13,019 bases of DNA from an uncultured Oscillospiraceae bacterium (GCA_905205085.1 CAJLCG010000066.1:1-13019); one strand, 5' to 3'. Positions 1 to 6,979 are shown, counted from the first letter of the stretch. The notes: generated by a model from the letters alone, not told the origin. Program-made: numbers and translations.

Positions 1-4
1 TATG

Positions 5-36
5 AAGTTCTTTGCCAAGCTTTCTTTCAAGAAAGC
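5..36 (-). repeat. Hairpin-plus-tail repeat, copy A, downstream of pheT
   Basis: Just after the pheT stop codon (41-43) the minus strand carries the hairpin GCTTTCTT-GA-AAGAAAGC (36 to 19), followed by TTGGCAAAGAACTTC (18 to 4). A closely related arrangement lies at 11588-11625 on the plus strand: a TTTCTT-GA-AAGAAA core, then GGCAAAAGAACTT. Each copy sits directly 3' of a gene. The hairpin is terminator-like, but the tail lacks a clean T-run, so termination is uncertain. It may be a dispersed 3'-end element of this genome; only two copies are visible here. Confidence 0.5.
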
Positions 37-40
37 GGAA

Positions 41-2731
41 TCAACGCAATACGGCGCCCAGATCCTTCTCCAGAGCCTCCAGGATGCTCTTCACATCGGC
101 ATCGGCCTCCTCGCTGGTCAGAGAGCGGTCATCAGCGCGGAGCACCAGGCTGAAGGCCACGGACTTCTTGCCGTCGTCCACGCCCTTGCCGCGGTAGATG
201 TCGAAGAGCTTGCAGTCCTTCAGCAGGCCCTTGGCGCCCTTGCGGATGCACTCTTCCAACGCTCCAACGGTGACGGCCTCGTCGCACACCACGGCGATGT
301 CGCGGGTAACGGCGGGGAACTTGGGCAGGGGGACATACTCGGGGTCGGCACCCTTGGCGGCCATCAGGGCATTGAGTTCCAGCTCAGCGCAGTAGAACTG
401 GGCGTCCACGCCGTAGTTCTGAGCCACCAGGGGGTGGACCTGGCCCATCACGCCGATGCGCTGCTCGCCCACATACACGTCAGCCACACGGCCGGGGTGG
501 TAGGAGGGATTGGTCTCGTTGGGCACCACAAAGCGGATGTCAGAGGCGCGCAGGTCCTTCAGAATGGCCTCCACACAGCCCTTCAGGGTGTAGAAGTCCA
601 TATCCTCGCCGTAGGCGCCCATGGACAGAATCTTGTTTTCCACAGCCAGGCCGTCCTCGCCGCCGGGCAGATAGATGCGGCCCACCTCGTAGAGGCGCAC
701 GTCCTGGTTGCGGTAGTTGTAGTTCCGGGTCAGGATCTCCAGCATGGAGGGCAGAACGGTGGTGCGCATGATAGAGGTGTCCTCGCCCAGGGGGTTGAGG
801 ATCTTGAAGGACTCCCGGCGGGCATCGTCGGCAGCCCAGCGGATCTTATCGTAGCAGGTGGGGGAAATGAAGGAGTAGGTGATGATCTCATCAAAGCCCA
901 TGGAGCGGCACATGGAGCCCAGCTGGCGCTCCAGCTTCTCCTCCTCGGAGAAGCCGCCCAGGGTGGTCTGGCCCCGCATGAGGGTGGTGGGGATGTTGTT
1001 GTAGCCGTGGAAGCGGGCCACCTCTTCTGCCAGGTCAGCCATGCCGATGACATCACCGCGCCAGGAGGGAACGGTTACCTGATCGCCCTCCACCTGGAAG
1101 TCCAGCTTTTTGAGGATGGAGACCATCTCGGCCTCGCCGATGTCGGTGCCCAGCAGGGCGTTGATCTTCTCGGGCTCCAGCTTGAGAACGCGGGGCTGGG
1201 GCACGTAGTTGAGAATATCGATGGTGCCGTCCAGCACTTCACCGGCACCCAGCATCTCCACCAGCTCGCAGGCGCGGTTGACCGCGGGCAGGGTGTTCAG
1301 GGGATCCAGGCCCTTCTCAAACTTGGCGGAAGCCTCGGTACGCATGCCCAGGGCCAGCGCGCCCTTGCGGATGCAGGTGCCGTCGAAGCAGGCGGACTCG
1401 AAGACCACGTCCACGGTATCGTCTACGATCTCGCTGTTCTCGCCGCCCATGATGCCCGCCAGGCCCACGGCCCGGGTCTCGTCGGCGATGACCAGATGGT
1501 TGGCGGTGAGCTTGCGCACCTGGCCGTCCAGGGTGGTGAGCTCCTCACCCTCCTGGGCCCGGCGCACGATGATCTTGCCGCCCTTCACATAGCGGTAGTC
1601 AAAGGCGTGCATGGGCTGGCCGTACTCCAGCATGACGTAGTTGGTGATGTCCACGATGTTGTTGATGGGACGCACGCCCATAGCGCGCAGCCGCTCCCGC
1701 ATCCACTTGGGGGAGGGGGCGATCTTCACGTTGCGTACCATCCGGGCGGTGTAGCGCTGGCACAGGTCGGAGGCGGGGGTCTCTACGTCCAGCAGCTCCA
1801 TCAGGTTGCCATCCGCGCCGCCCTTGACCACAGGCTCGTGGAGGGTGAGGGGGGCGTTGAAGGTGGCGGCGGCCTCCCGGGCCAGACCGATCACGGAGAG
1901 GCAGTCGGGGCGGTTGGGGGTAATTTCAAACTCCACCACGTGGTCGTCGGCACCGATGACGGGCTTGAGATCATCGCCGGGCTTGCAGTCCTCGTTGAGG
2001 ATGAAAATACCATCGGGGATGCAGTGGGGGAATTCCGCCTGCTGGGCGTGGAGGTCGGCCAGGGTGCAGATGGCATTGGCCTTGGTGTTGTAGGCCACCA
2101 GGTCGCCCTCGTGGAGGTTGGGGCAGGTGGTGGAAGCAGCAACGGAGCTGTCGCCAGTCTCCAGAGTCACCTCATAGGTGGAATAGCCGGTGACAGTGAT
2201 GGCGGCCACCTTGGCAGCTACCACAGGGCCGTAGATCTTGTGGCCGGGCTGAATATCAGCGGGGATGGAGGGCTTCTCCTTGTCCAGGGGCTTGTAGTCG
2301 CCCAGGATGGCGGCGGGGGTGATGACGGCGTAGGGGAAGTCACGCTCGTCCAGACCCAGCTCACTGAGACCGCACAGCATGCCGTTGGACACCACGCCGC
2401 GCAGCTTGCCCTTCTCGATCTTCTTGCCGCCGGGGAGGGTGGACTTGTGCATGGCAACGGGCACCAGGTCGCCCACGTGGACGTTCCAGGCGCCGGTGAC
2501 GATCTGGACAGGCTCCGCCTGGGCTACGTCGATCTGGCAGACCCACATGTGGTCGGAGTCGGGGTGGCGCTCCATGGAGAGCACCTTGCCCACCACCACG
2601 TTGGAGATCTCAGCGCCCAGGTCGTAGGTGACCTCTACCTTGGAGCCGGAGAGGGTCATAGCCTCGGCAAATTCCTTATCATTGGCCTCAACGGGGACGA
2701 ACTCATTGAGCCACTTACGCGATAAATTCAT
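41..2731 (-). CDS. pheT: Phenylalanyl-tRNA synthetase beta subunit, with extra N-terminal module
   Basis: Beta subunit of the alpha2-beta2 enzyme that charges tRNA-Phe with phenylalanine in the cytoplasm. The 896 residues show the family order: N-terminal start MNLSRKWLNEFV, an EMAP/OB tRNA-binding domain (about 40-135, ending KGKLRGVVSNGMLCGLSELG), the B3/4 editing domain (about 330-495, with NNIVDITNYVMLEYGQPMHAFD and GIMGGENSEI), B5 (about 510-585, ending DLAEEVARFHGYNNIP), the inactive catalytic-like fold (590-790) and the C-terminal FDX-ACB domain (about 803-896, PKFPAVTRDIAVV). Usual length is about 795-805. The excess lies at about residues 137-238, between GLDERDFPYAV and DGIFILNED, a point where other PheT proteins are continuous. 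The insert itself resembles an OB module (see findings). The start has an AGGGAG ribosome site upstream. It is the last gene of the T-box operon, 68 bases after pheS. Confidence 0.97.
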   Translation of the reverse strand: MNLSRKWLNEFVPVEANDKEFAEAMTLSGSKVEVTYDLGAEISNVVVGKVLSMERHPDSDHMWVCQIDVAQAEPVQIVTGAWNVHVGDLVPVAMHKSTLPGGKKIEKGKLRGVVSNGMLCGLSELGLDERDFPYAVITPAAILGDYKPLDKEKPSIPADIQPGHKIYGPVVAAKVAAITVTGYSTYEVTLETGDSSVAASTTCPNLHEGDLVAYNTKANAICTLADLHAQQAEFPHCIPDGIFILNEDCKPGDDLKPVIGADDHVVEFEITPNRPDCLSVIGLAREAAATFNAPLTLHEPVVKGGADGNLMELLDVETPASDLCQRYTARMVRNVKIAPSPKWMRERLRAMGVRPINNIVDITNYVMLEYGQPMHAFDYRYVKGGKIIVRRAQEGEELTTLDGQVRKLTANHLVIADETRAVGLAGIMGGENSEIVDDTVDVVFESACFDGTCIRKGALALGMRTEASAKFEKGLDPLNTLPAVNRACELVEMLGAGEVLDGTIDILNYVPQPRVLKLEPEKINALLGTDIGEAEMVSILKKLDFQVEGDQVTVPSWRGDVIGMADLAEEVARFHGYNNIPTTLMRGQTTLGGFSEEEKLERQLGSMCRSMGFDEIITYSFISPTCYDKIRWAADDARRESFKILNPLGEDTSIMRTTVLPSMLEILTRNYNYRNQDVRLYEVGRIYLPGGEDGLAVENKILSMGAYGEDMDFYTLKGCVEAILKDLRASDIRFVVPNETNPSYHPGRVADVYVGEQRIGVMGQVHPLVAQNYGVDAQFYCAELELNALMAAKGADPEYVPLPKFPAVTRDIAVVCDEAVTVGALEECIRKGAKGLLKDCKLFDIYRGKGVDDGKKSVAFSLVLRADDRSLTSEEADADVKSILEALEKDLGAVLR

Positions 2732-2799
2732 ATATGAAAACTCCCTTTTTTGTTTTGTGGAGGCGCATTATATGCGCCCGCTGGCAGCAGATCGCAAAC

Positions 2800-3825
2800 T
2801 CAGAACTGCTCCAGGAAGCGAACGTCATTTTCAAAAATCAGACGCAGGTCGGCGATCTTGAAGCGGCGCATAGCAGTACGCTCCAGGCCGATGCCGAAGG
2901 CCCAGCCGGAGTACTCGTTGGGGTCGATGCCGCTCATCTCCAGCACGCGGGGGTGGATCATACCAGCGCCCAGCAACTCGATCCAGCCCTCGCCCTTACA
3001 GGTGGGGCAGCCCACGCCGCCGCACTTGTGGCACTGTACGTCCATCTCGCAGGAGGGCTCGGTGAAGGGGAAGTGGTGGGGACGGAAGCGGGTCTTGGTG
3101 CCCTTGCCGTAGAGCTTCTCTACCACGGTGTTCAGGGTGCCCTTCAGGTCGGCCATGGTGACGTTCTTGTCGATGACCATGCCCTCCACCTGGTGGAACA
3201 TGGGGGAGTGGGTGGCGTCCACCTCGTCCTTACGGTAGACGCGGCCGGGGGCGATGATGCGGATGGGCAGGGGCATGGTGTCCATGGCCCGGACCTGCAT
3301 GGGGGAGGTCTGGGAGCGGAGCATCACCCGGCTGTCCTCGTCAAAGTAGAAGGTGTCGGACCAGTCACGGGAGGGGTGGCCCTCCTCGGCGTTGAGGCGG
3401 TCGAAGTTCAGCTCGGCCAGCTCCACCTCGGGGCCGTCCAGCACGGTGAAGCCCATGCCGATGAAGATCTCCTTGATCTCATCCAGGGCGATATACATGG
3501 GGTGGCGGTGGCCCTCCTTCACGGCCTTGCCGGGAACGGTGACGTCCAGGGCCTCAGCCTTCAGACGGTCCTCCAGGGCCTTGGCTTCCAGCTCCTTGCC
3601 CTTGGCCTCCAGGGCCTGCTCCAGGGCGGCGCGGACCTCGTTGGCCAGCTGGCCCATGGCGGGGCGCTCCTCAGCGGAGAGCTTGCCCATCATCTTCAGC
3701 ACCGCGGTGAGTTCGCCCTTCTTGCCCAGATATTGCACCCGCAGGCTGTCCAGCTCGGCGGTGGACTGGGCGCCCTCAAAGGCGGCGAGCGCCTGGGCGC
3801 GAATGTTGGCTAACTGTTCTTTCAT
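2800..3825 (-). CDS. pheS: Phenylalanyl-tRNA synthetase alpha subunit
   Basis: Catalytic alpha subunit of phenylalanyl-tRNA synthetase, a class II aminoacyl-tRNA synthetase that activates Phe and transfers it to tRNA-Phe with PheT. At 341 aa it has the normal length. Residues 1-95 are the charged N-terminal coiled coil that contacts tRNA. Class II motif 2 is at 193-215 (PGRVYRKDEVDATHSPMFHQ), the Phe-pocket segment is FPFTEPSCEMDV at 252-263, and motif 3 is GWAFGIGLERTAMRR at 307-321. The cysteine cluster C265-C268-C273-C276 (CHKCGGVGCPTC) is a zinc-ribbon-like insertion that I recall as common in Firmicute PheS. The start is supported by AAGGAG nine bases upstream. It follows the deacetylase gene by 66 bases and precedes pheT by 68, with no terminator between, so all three are probably cotranscribed. 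Confidence 0.98.
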   Translation of the reverse strand: MKEQLANIRAQALAAFEGAQSTAELDSLRVQYLGKKGELTAVLKMMGKLSAEERPAMGQLANEVRAALEQALEAKGKELEAKALEDRLKAEALDVTVPGKAVKEGHRHPMYIALDEIKEIFIGMGFTVLDGPEVELAELNFDRLNAEEGHPSRDWSDTFYFDEDSRVMLRSQTSPMQVRAMDTMPLPIRIIAPGRVYRKDEVDATHSPMFHQVEGMVIDKNVTMADLKGTLNTVVEKLYGKGTKTRFRPHHFPFTEPSCEMDVQCHKCGGVGCPTCKGEGWIELLGAGMIHPRVLEMSGIDPNEYSGWAFGIGLERTAMRRFKIADLRLIFENDVRFLEQF

Positions 3826-3891
3826 GGTTCAAAACTCCTTTTTGGATGAAATGGGGACGGTGCAAAGCGCCGTTCCTCAGAGAAAACATGC

Positions 3892-4677
3892 TCAGGGCTT
3901 TCCGCCCAGGTGGTAGGCCACCGACTCCTCCATGCTGACGGTGTACCGGGGCAGGTCGTGGCGGCCGTAGGCCAGGTTGGCCCGGCCAAACCGGGTGGTC
4001 ACCGTCATGGCAAAGCGCTTTTGGAGAAAGTCACTGGCCCAGGACTCCTTTTGTCCATAGGGGTAGGCGAAGAAGAAAACCTTGGTGTTCAGGTTTTTCT
4101 CGATCCGATCCACGCTGGTCTCCAGATCAGAGAGAACACGGGACTCATATTGCTTCCGGTTCTCGTCAGGGCCACGGTGGATGCCTCGGGGCTGGTCGTA
4201 ATGCAGGTCATAGGTGTGGGAGCCAAACTCCACCAGCCCGGACGCCTCCATCTCCCGGCACATGTCCCAGGTGAGAAAGCCCGGAACGCCGTCATCCACA
4301 TACTTGGTGATCAGGGAGATGACCGCCTTGTCTCCGTACTCCTTCAGGATGGGGAAGGCCAGACGGTAGTTGCTCTCGTAGCCGTCATCAAAGGTGATGA
4401 GCACCGCCTTTCCCTTGGGGAGATGGCCCTTGACCAGATCCCGGGGGAGTACGCAGGTGTAGCCGTGGTCCCGAAGCCATTTCAGGTCCTGCCGGAACCG
4501 GCCCGCCGTCACCGTCCAGGTGTTGCAGGGCTGGCCGTCCTCCACCACATCGTGGTACATGAGGATAGGCAGGGCTTGGCCGTTGATGGAGAGGGCTCCA
4601 TCGCCGCAGCACAGGACCAGGAGCAGCAGGGCTGCTGCAAACAGAGCAAATAGGGAACGAATCCGTCGCGTAAACAT
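3892..4677 (-). CDS. Secreted/membrane-anchored CE4 polysaccharide deacetylase
   Basis: Predicted metal-dependent deacetylase of carbohydrate esterase family 4, which removes N-acetyl (or O-acetyl) groups from cell-wall or extracellular polysaccharide outside the membrane. I use the start MFTRRIRSLF because GGAGG (4684-4688) lies six bases upstream; the reading frame stays open further upstream, but there it runs into the T-box terminator. In this 261-aa form residues 5-26 are a basic-then-hydrophobic signal peptide or anchor. The NodB-type domain starts at ALPILMYHDV (35-44). Motif 1 is TFDDGY (95-100, D97 and D98), the metal histidines are in SHTYDLH (H154, H159), and AYPYG is at 204-208. 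The H-T-Y-D-L-H spacing resembles the PgaB/IcaB branch rather than the classical H-S/T-x-x-H. No synthase for a polysaccharide is nearby, so the substrate is unknown. It is the first gene behind the Phe T-box, ahead of pheS-pheT. Confidence 0.88.
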   Translation of the reverse strand: MFTRRIRSLFALFAAALLLLVLCCGDGALSINGQALPILMYHDVVEDGQPCNTWTVTAGRFRQDLKWLRDHGYTCVLPRDLVKGHLPKGKAVLITFDDGYESNYRLAFPILKEYGDKAVISLITKYVDDGVPGFLTWDMCREMEASGLVEFGSHTYDLHYDQPRGIHRGPDENRKQYESRVLSDLETSVDRIEKNLNTKVFFFAYPYGQKESWASDFLQKRFAMTVTTRFGRANLAYGRHDLPRYTVSMEESVAYHLGGKP

Positions 4678-4701
4678 GGTGTGCCTCCGAAAAAAGAAAA
4701 C

Positions 4702-4738
4702 AAAAAAGCCCTTCATCCCAACTATTTGGGACGAAAGG
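4702..4738 (-). terminator. Intrinsic terminator of the T-box leader
   Basis: On the minus strand CCTTTCGTCCC (4738 to 4728) pairs with GGGATGAAGGG (4719 to 4709) with two G-U wobbles. The loop is eight bases, and C plus six Ts (4708 to 4702) follows. It lies immediately downstream of the T-box antiterminator motif and 24 bases before the deacetylase start. This is the classic arrangement in which the antiterminator stem competes with the terminator. Confidence 0.93.
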
Positions 4739-4939
4739 CAACCCTTCCGCGGTACCACCCGCATTCGCGTCTTTTGACACGCACTTCATTTCCCGTAACG
4801 GCGGAACCACCGTCCCCCTCTCGGGGGCCGCTCCCGGGCGAACCAAGGGGAAGCTTCCCAGGCAGGCTTTCAGCCGGTGACCCGCCCTCTCTGACAGAAG
4901 AAAAACACCCTATTTTCCCGTTCTTCGCATTTCGACTAT
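4702..4939 (-). promoter_or_regulatory. Phenylalanine-responsive T-box riboswitch (specifier UUC)
   Basis: Transcriptional T-box leader that senses uncharged tRNA and allows read-through into the deacetylase-pheS-pheT operon. The antiterminator box GGGTGGTACCGCG is at 4760-4748. Its TGGT bulge can pair with ACCA, the tRNA 3' end with discriminator A. The stem I internal-loop motif AGAGAG is at 4892-4887, followed by a hairpin around 4885-4861. The probable specifier is TTC at 4842-4840, in the context CTTGG-TTC-GCCCGGGAGC; it reads as a Phe codon and agrees with the downstream pheST. A C5-GAGA-G5 hairpin (about 4828-4815) and a stem ACGGTG/CGCCGT (about 4812-4797) follow, then the antiterminator and the terminator. 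Identification as a T-box is firm. The specifier assignment rests on position relative to AGAGAG and on gene context. Confidence 0.93.
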
Positions 4940-4944
4940 GCACC

Positions 4945-4973
4945 TTTATATCATAGAAAGCGGGAAAAAGCAA
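4945..4973 (-). promoter_or_regulatory. Promoter of the T-box / deacetylase / pheST operon
   Basis: On the minus strand a -35 box TTGCTT (4973-4968) and a -10 box TATAAA (4950-4945) are separated by exactly 17 bases. The predicted transcription start, near 4939-4937, lies just before the T-box stem I. The region is AT-rich against a GC-rich background. It is divergent from the sufC promoter, with the two -35 boxes about 48 bases apart. Confidence 0.8.
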
Positions 4974-5010
4974 CCCCCTTTCCCCGAAAGTGCGAGAAAA
5001 AACAAAATTT

Positions 5011-5039
5011 TAAAAACCTATTTACAAGGTAGGTTTTTA
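5011..5039. promoter_or_regulatory. Palindromic operator candidate over the sufC promoter
   Basis: A perfect inverted repeat with 10-base arms, TAAAAACCTA (5011-5020) and TAGGTTTTTA (5030-5039), is separated by nine bases. The -35 box TTTACA (5021-5026) lies in its spacer and the right arm fills the promoter spacer, so a bound protein would occlude RNA polymerase. It lies upstream of the predicted transcription start, so it cannot act as an RNA hairpin in this transcript. An Rrf2/IscR-family Fe-S sensor is a plausible partner given the suf genes, but the regulator is not in the window. Confidence 0.6.
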
Positions 5040-5049
5040 GGAATATAAT
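5021..5049 (+). promoter_or_regulatory. Main promoter P1 of the sufC-sufB cassette
   Basis: TTTACA (5021-5026) and a perfect TATAAT (5044-5049) are separated by 17 bases, an almost ideal sigma-A promoter. It would produce a leader of about 190 bases before the sufC start at 5249. The palindrome at 5011-5039 overlaps its -35 box and spacer. Confidence 0.85.
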
Positions 5050-5125
5050 AGAGACCAATCCAGAGGAACGGGTTCTCCCGCGGTTGAAAAAAGCGGAAAA
5101 AGAGGGGATCTGCCCCTGGAATCAA

Positions 5126-5154
5126 TAGACAAACCACCGGGAGAGTGGTAAAAT
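5126..5154 (+). promoter_or_regulatory. Candidate second promoter P2 of sufC
   Basis: TAGACA (5126-5131) and TAAAAT (5149-5154) are separated by 17 bases, each one mismatch from consensus. The spacer holds a small palindrome, ACCAC (5133-5137) N7 GTGGT (5145-5149). The rest of the 5050-5248 leader holds short hairpins: CGGG/CCCG at 5069-5080, AGGGG/CCCCT at 5103-5117, and CCGGC/GCCGG at 5208-5223 just before the ribosome site GGAGGG (5235-5240). I recognise no riboswitch class in it. Confidence 0.45.
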
Positions 5155-5248
5155 AAAAAGACTGTCTGCTAAGGATCTCCCCCAGCGGGCAAACTGAATG
5201 TACAACACCGGCTGTGGGGCCGGAAGAGGATAACGGAGGGACAACCCC

Positions 5249-5977
5249 ATGCTAGAGTTACAGCACATCAGCTACGACGTCGAGCAGGACGGCGACAACA
5301 AGGGCATCCTGCGGGATATCAATTTGACCATTAACGAGCGCTTTGTGGCCATCACCGGCCCCAACGGGGGCGGCAAGTCCACCATGGCTAAGATCATCGC
5401 CGGCATCTATAAGCCCACCGCCGGACGTATCCTGCTGGACGGGGAGGACATCACCGACCTGGACATTACCCAGCGGGCCCAGCGGGGCATTAGCTTTGCC
5501 TTCCAGCAGCCCGTGCGCTTCAAGGGCCTGACGGTAAAGGACCTCATCACCCTGGCCAGCGGCAAGAACATCGGCGTGCCTGAGGCCTGCAACTACCTCT
5601 CCGAGGTGGGCCTGTGCGCCAAGGACTACATTGACCGCGAGGTGGACGGCTCCCTGTCCGGCGGCGAGCTCAAGCGCATTGAGATCGCCATGATCATGGC
5701 CCGGGGCACCAAGCTGTCCGTCTTTGACGAGCCGGAGGCGGGCATCGACCTGTGGTCCTTCTCCAACCTCATTCAGGTTTTTGAGCACCTGCATGAGAAG
5801 ATCAACGGCTCCATTCTCATCATCTCCCACCAGGAGCGTATTTTGAACATCGCCGACCGCATCATCGTCCTGGCCGACGGCCAGGTGCGTTCTCAGGGTA
5901 CCCGGGACGAGATCCTGCCCGAGCTGCTGGGGGCCGCCCCCGGCGTGTGCAGCGCCCTGAGCGACAAGGTGAAGTGA
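5249..5977 (+). CDS. sufC: Fe-S cluster assembly ATPase SufC (SmsC-type)
   Basis: ABC-type ATPase that partners a SufB-family scaffold to build iron-sulfur clusters in the cytoplasm; it has no membrane segment. All ATPase motifs are present in the 242 aa: Walker A GPNGGGKST (37-45), Q-loop FAFQQP (84-88), signature LSGGELKR (136-143), Walker B LSVFDEPEAGID (156-167, with catalytic-type E161) and the switch histidine H194 in IISHQE. LSGGELKRIEIAMIMARG and DEPEAGIDLWS are typical of SufC rather than of transporter ATPases. The start has GGAGGG eight bases upstream. Only 24 bases separate it from the SufB-family gene. The absence of adjacent sufD, sufS and sufU, together with the small partner, points to the minimal two-component version known as SMS (SUF-like minimal system). 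Confidence 0.93.
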   Translation: MLELQHISYDVEQDGDNKGILRDINLTINERFVAITGPNGGGKSTMAKIIAGIYKPTAGRILLDGEDITDLDITQRAQRGISFAFQQPVRFKGLTVKDLITLASGKNIGVPEACNYLSEVGLCAKDYIDREVDGSLSGGELKRIEIAMIMARGTKLSVFDEPEAGIDLWSFSNLIQVFEHLHEKINGSILIISHQERILNIADRIIVLADGQVRSQGTRDEILPELLGAAPGVCSALSDKVK

Positions 5978-6001
5978 GCAAGCAGCGAGGAGGGACAAAC
6001 T

Positions 6002-6919
6002 ATGGACGCAATTCAGAAGAGCCTGCTGGAGCAGGTAGCCGATCTGCATGAAGTGCCCGAAGGGGCCTATAATATCCGGGCCAACGGCCAGAAGGCCGCC
6101 CGGAATACCACTGCCAACATCGATATTGTCTCCAAAGAGGACAAGGACGGCATCGACATCATCATCAAGCCCGGCACCAAGAACGAGAGTGTGCACATCC
6201 CCGTGGTGCTCAGCCAGAGCGGCCTGCAGGAGACCGTGTACAACGACTTCTTCATCGGTGAGGACTGCGACGTCACCATCGTGGCCGGCTGCGGCATCCA
6301 CAACTGCGGCGTGCAGAACTCCGAGCACTCCGGCATCCACACCTTCTACGTGGGCAAGAATGCCCGGGTGCGCTATGTGGAGCGCCACTACGGCGAAGGC
6401 GACGGCATGGGTGAGAATATCATGAACCCCACTACCGTGGTAGAGATGGACGAGGGCAGCTACATGGAGATGGAGACCACCCAGATTAAGGGCGTGGACT
6501 CCACCGTCCGTACCACCAAGGCCACCCTGGGCCCCCGTGCCACCCTCATTATCAAGGAGAAGGTGATGACCCACGGCAAGCAGCTGGCCAAGTCCGACTT
6601 CACCGTGGACCTCAACGGCGAGGACTGCCATACTAACGTCATCTCCCGCTCCGTGGCCCGGGAAAACTCCAAGCAGGTGTTCCTGGCCCGCATCAACGGA
6701 AACGCCAAGTGCCACGGCCACTCCGAGTGTGACGCCATCATCATGGACAACGGCGTGGTGGCCGCCATCCCCGAGGTGACCGCCAACTGTGTGGACGCCG
6801 AGCTCATCCACGAGGCCGCCATCGGCAAGATCGCCGGCGAGCAGCTCATCAAGCTGATGACCCTGGGTCTTACCGAGAAGGAGGCCGAGGAGCAGATTGT
6901 CAACGGCTTCTTGAAGTAA
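6002..6919 (+). CDS. sufB: Compact SufB-family Fe-S scaffold (SmsB-type)
   Basis: Scaffold subunit on which Fe-S clusters are assembled with SufC. At 305 aa it is far shorter than canonical SufB (about 465-495 aa) and lacks the long N-terminal region; the beta-helix core and C-terminal helical domain remain. The C-terminal signature is intact: SECDAIIMDN (C243), IPEVTANC (C263) and IHEAAIGKI (H270, E271). C243 and E271 are 28 residues apart, close to the spacing of the E. coli SufB cluster-assembly pair C405/E434, so C243 and H270/E271 are the probable active residues. Further cysteines are C89, C97, C102, C209 and C237. One protein probably replaces both SufB and SufD, as a homodimer with two SufC (inference from SMS systems). 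AGGAGGG precedes the start. A strong terminator follows the stop by eight bases, closing a two-gene operon. Confidence 0.9.
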   Translation: MDAIQKSLLEQVADLHEVPEGAYNIRANGQKAARNTTANIDIVSKEDKDGIDIIIKPGTKNESVHIPVVLSQSGLQETVYNDFFIGEDCDVTIVAGCGIHNCGVQNSEHSGIHTFYVGKNARVRYVERHYGEGDGMGENIMNPTTVVEMDEGSYMEMETTQIKGVDSTVRTTKATLGPRATLIIKEKVMTHGKQLAKSDFTVDLNGEDCHTNVISRSVARENSKQVFLARINGNAKCHGHSECDAIIMDNGVVAAIPEVTANCVDAELIHEAAIGKIAGEQLIKLMTLGLTEKEAEEQIVNGFLK

Positions 6920-6927
6920 ATATTTTT

Positions 6928-6957
6928 GTGGGACGCCCTGGGCGTCCCACTTTTTTT
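6928..6957 (+). terminator. Strong intrinsic terminator after sufB
   Basis: GTGGGACGCC (6928-6937) and GGCGTCCCAC (6941-6950) form a perfect 10-bp GC-rich stem with a three-base loop, followed by seven Ts (6951-6957). It begins eight bases after the sufB stop codon and isolates the Suf cassette from nnr. Confidence 0.96.
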
Positions 6958-6970
6958 ATCCACAAAAACG

Positions 6971-6979
6971 TGGTACAAT
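6971..6979 (+). promoter_or_regulatory. Extended -10 promoter candidate for nnr
   Basis: TGGTACAAT at 6971-6979 is an extended -10 element (TGn plus TACAAT). No good -35 box lies at normal spacing; that position is the T-tract of the preceding terminator. Transcription would start near 6986, about 30 bases before the nnr start, giving the nnr / lipoprotein / alr unit its own promoter. Confidence 0.55.

Noticed and set aside
2..2725. Open frame of 907 codons on the plus strand opposite pheT
   Set aside because: It is the antisense of pheT in a GC-rich genome where stop codons are rare on the opposite strand; the product is low-complexity in G, H, V, L and A and has no ribosome site, while the minus strand encodes a full PheT.
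2762..2778. Hairpin GGCGCAT-TAT-ATGCGCC between pheS and pheT as a terminator
   Set aside because: On the transcribed minus strand it is followed by A-rich rather than T-rich sequence, so it is at most an mRNA structure.
2734..3813. Open frame of 359 codons opposite pheS
   Set aside because: Antisense shadow of pheS with the same biased composition and no recognisable domain.
4678..4764. Upstream extension of the deacetylase by 29 residues
   Set aside because: It would be read from the T-box terminator and antiterminator sequence and lacks a ribosome site; GGAGG plus a signal peptide supports the start at 4677.
5258..6811. Open frame of 517 codons on the minus strand opposite sufC-sufB
   Set aside because: It spans two well-supported genes and their junction; composition is G/H/V/L-rich and no motif is seen.
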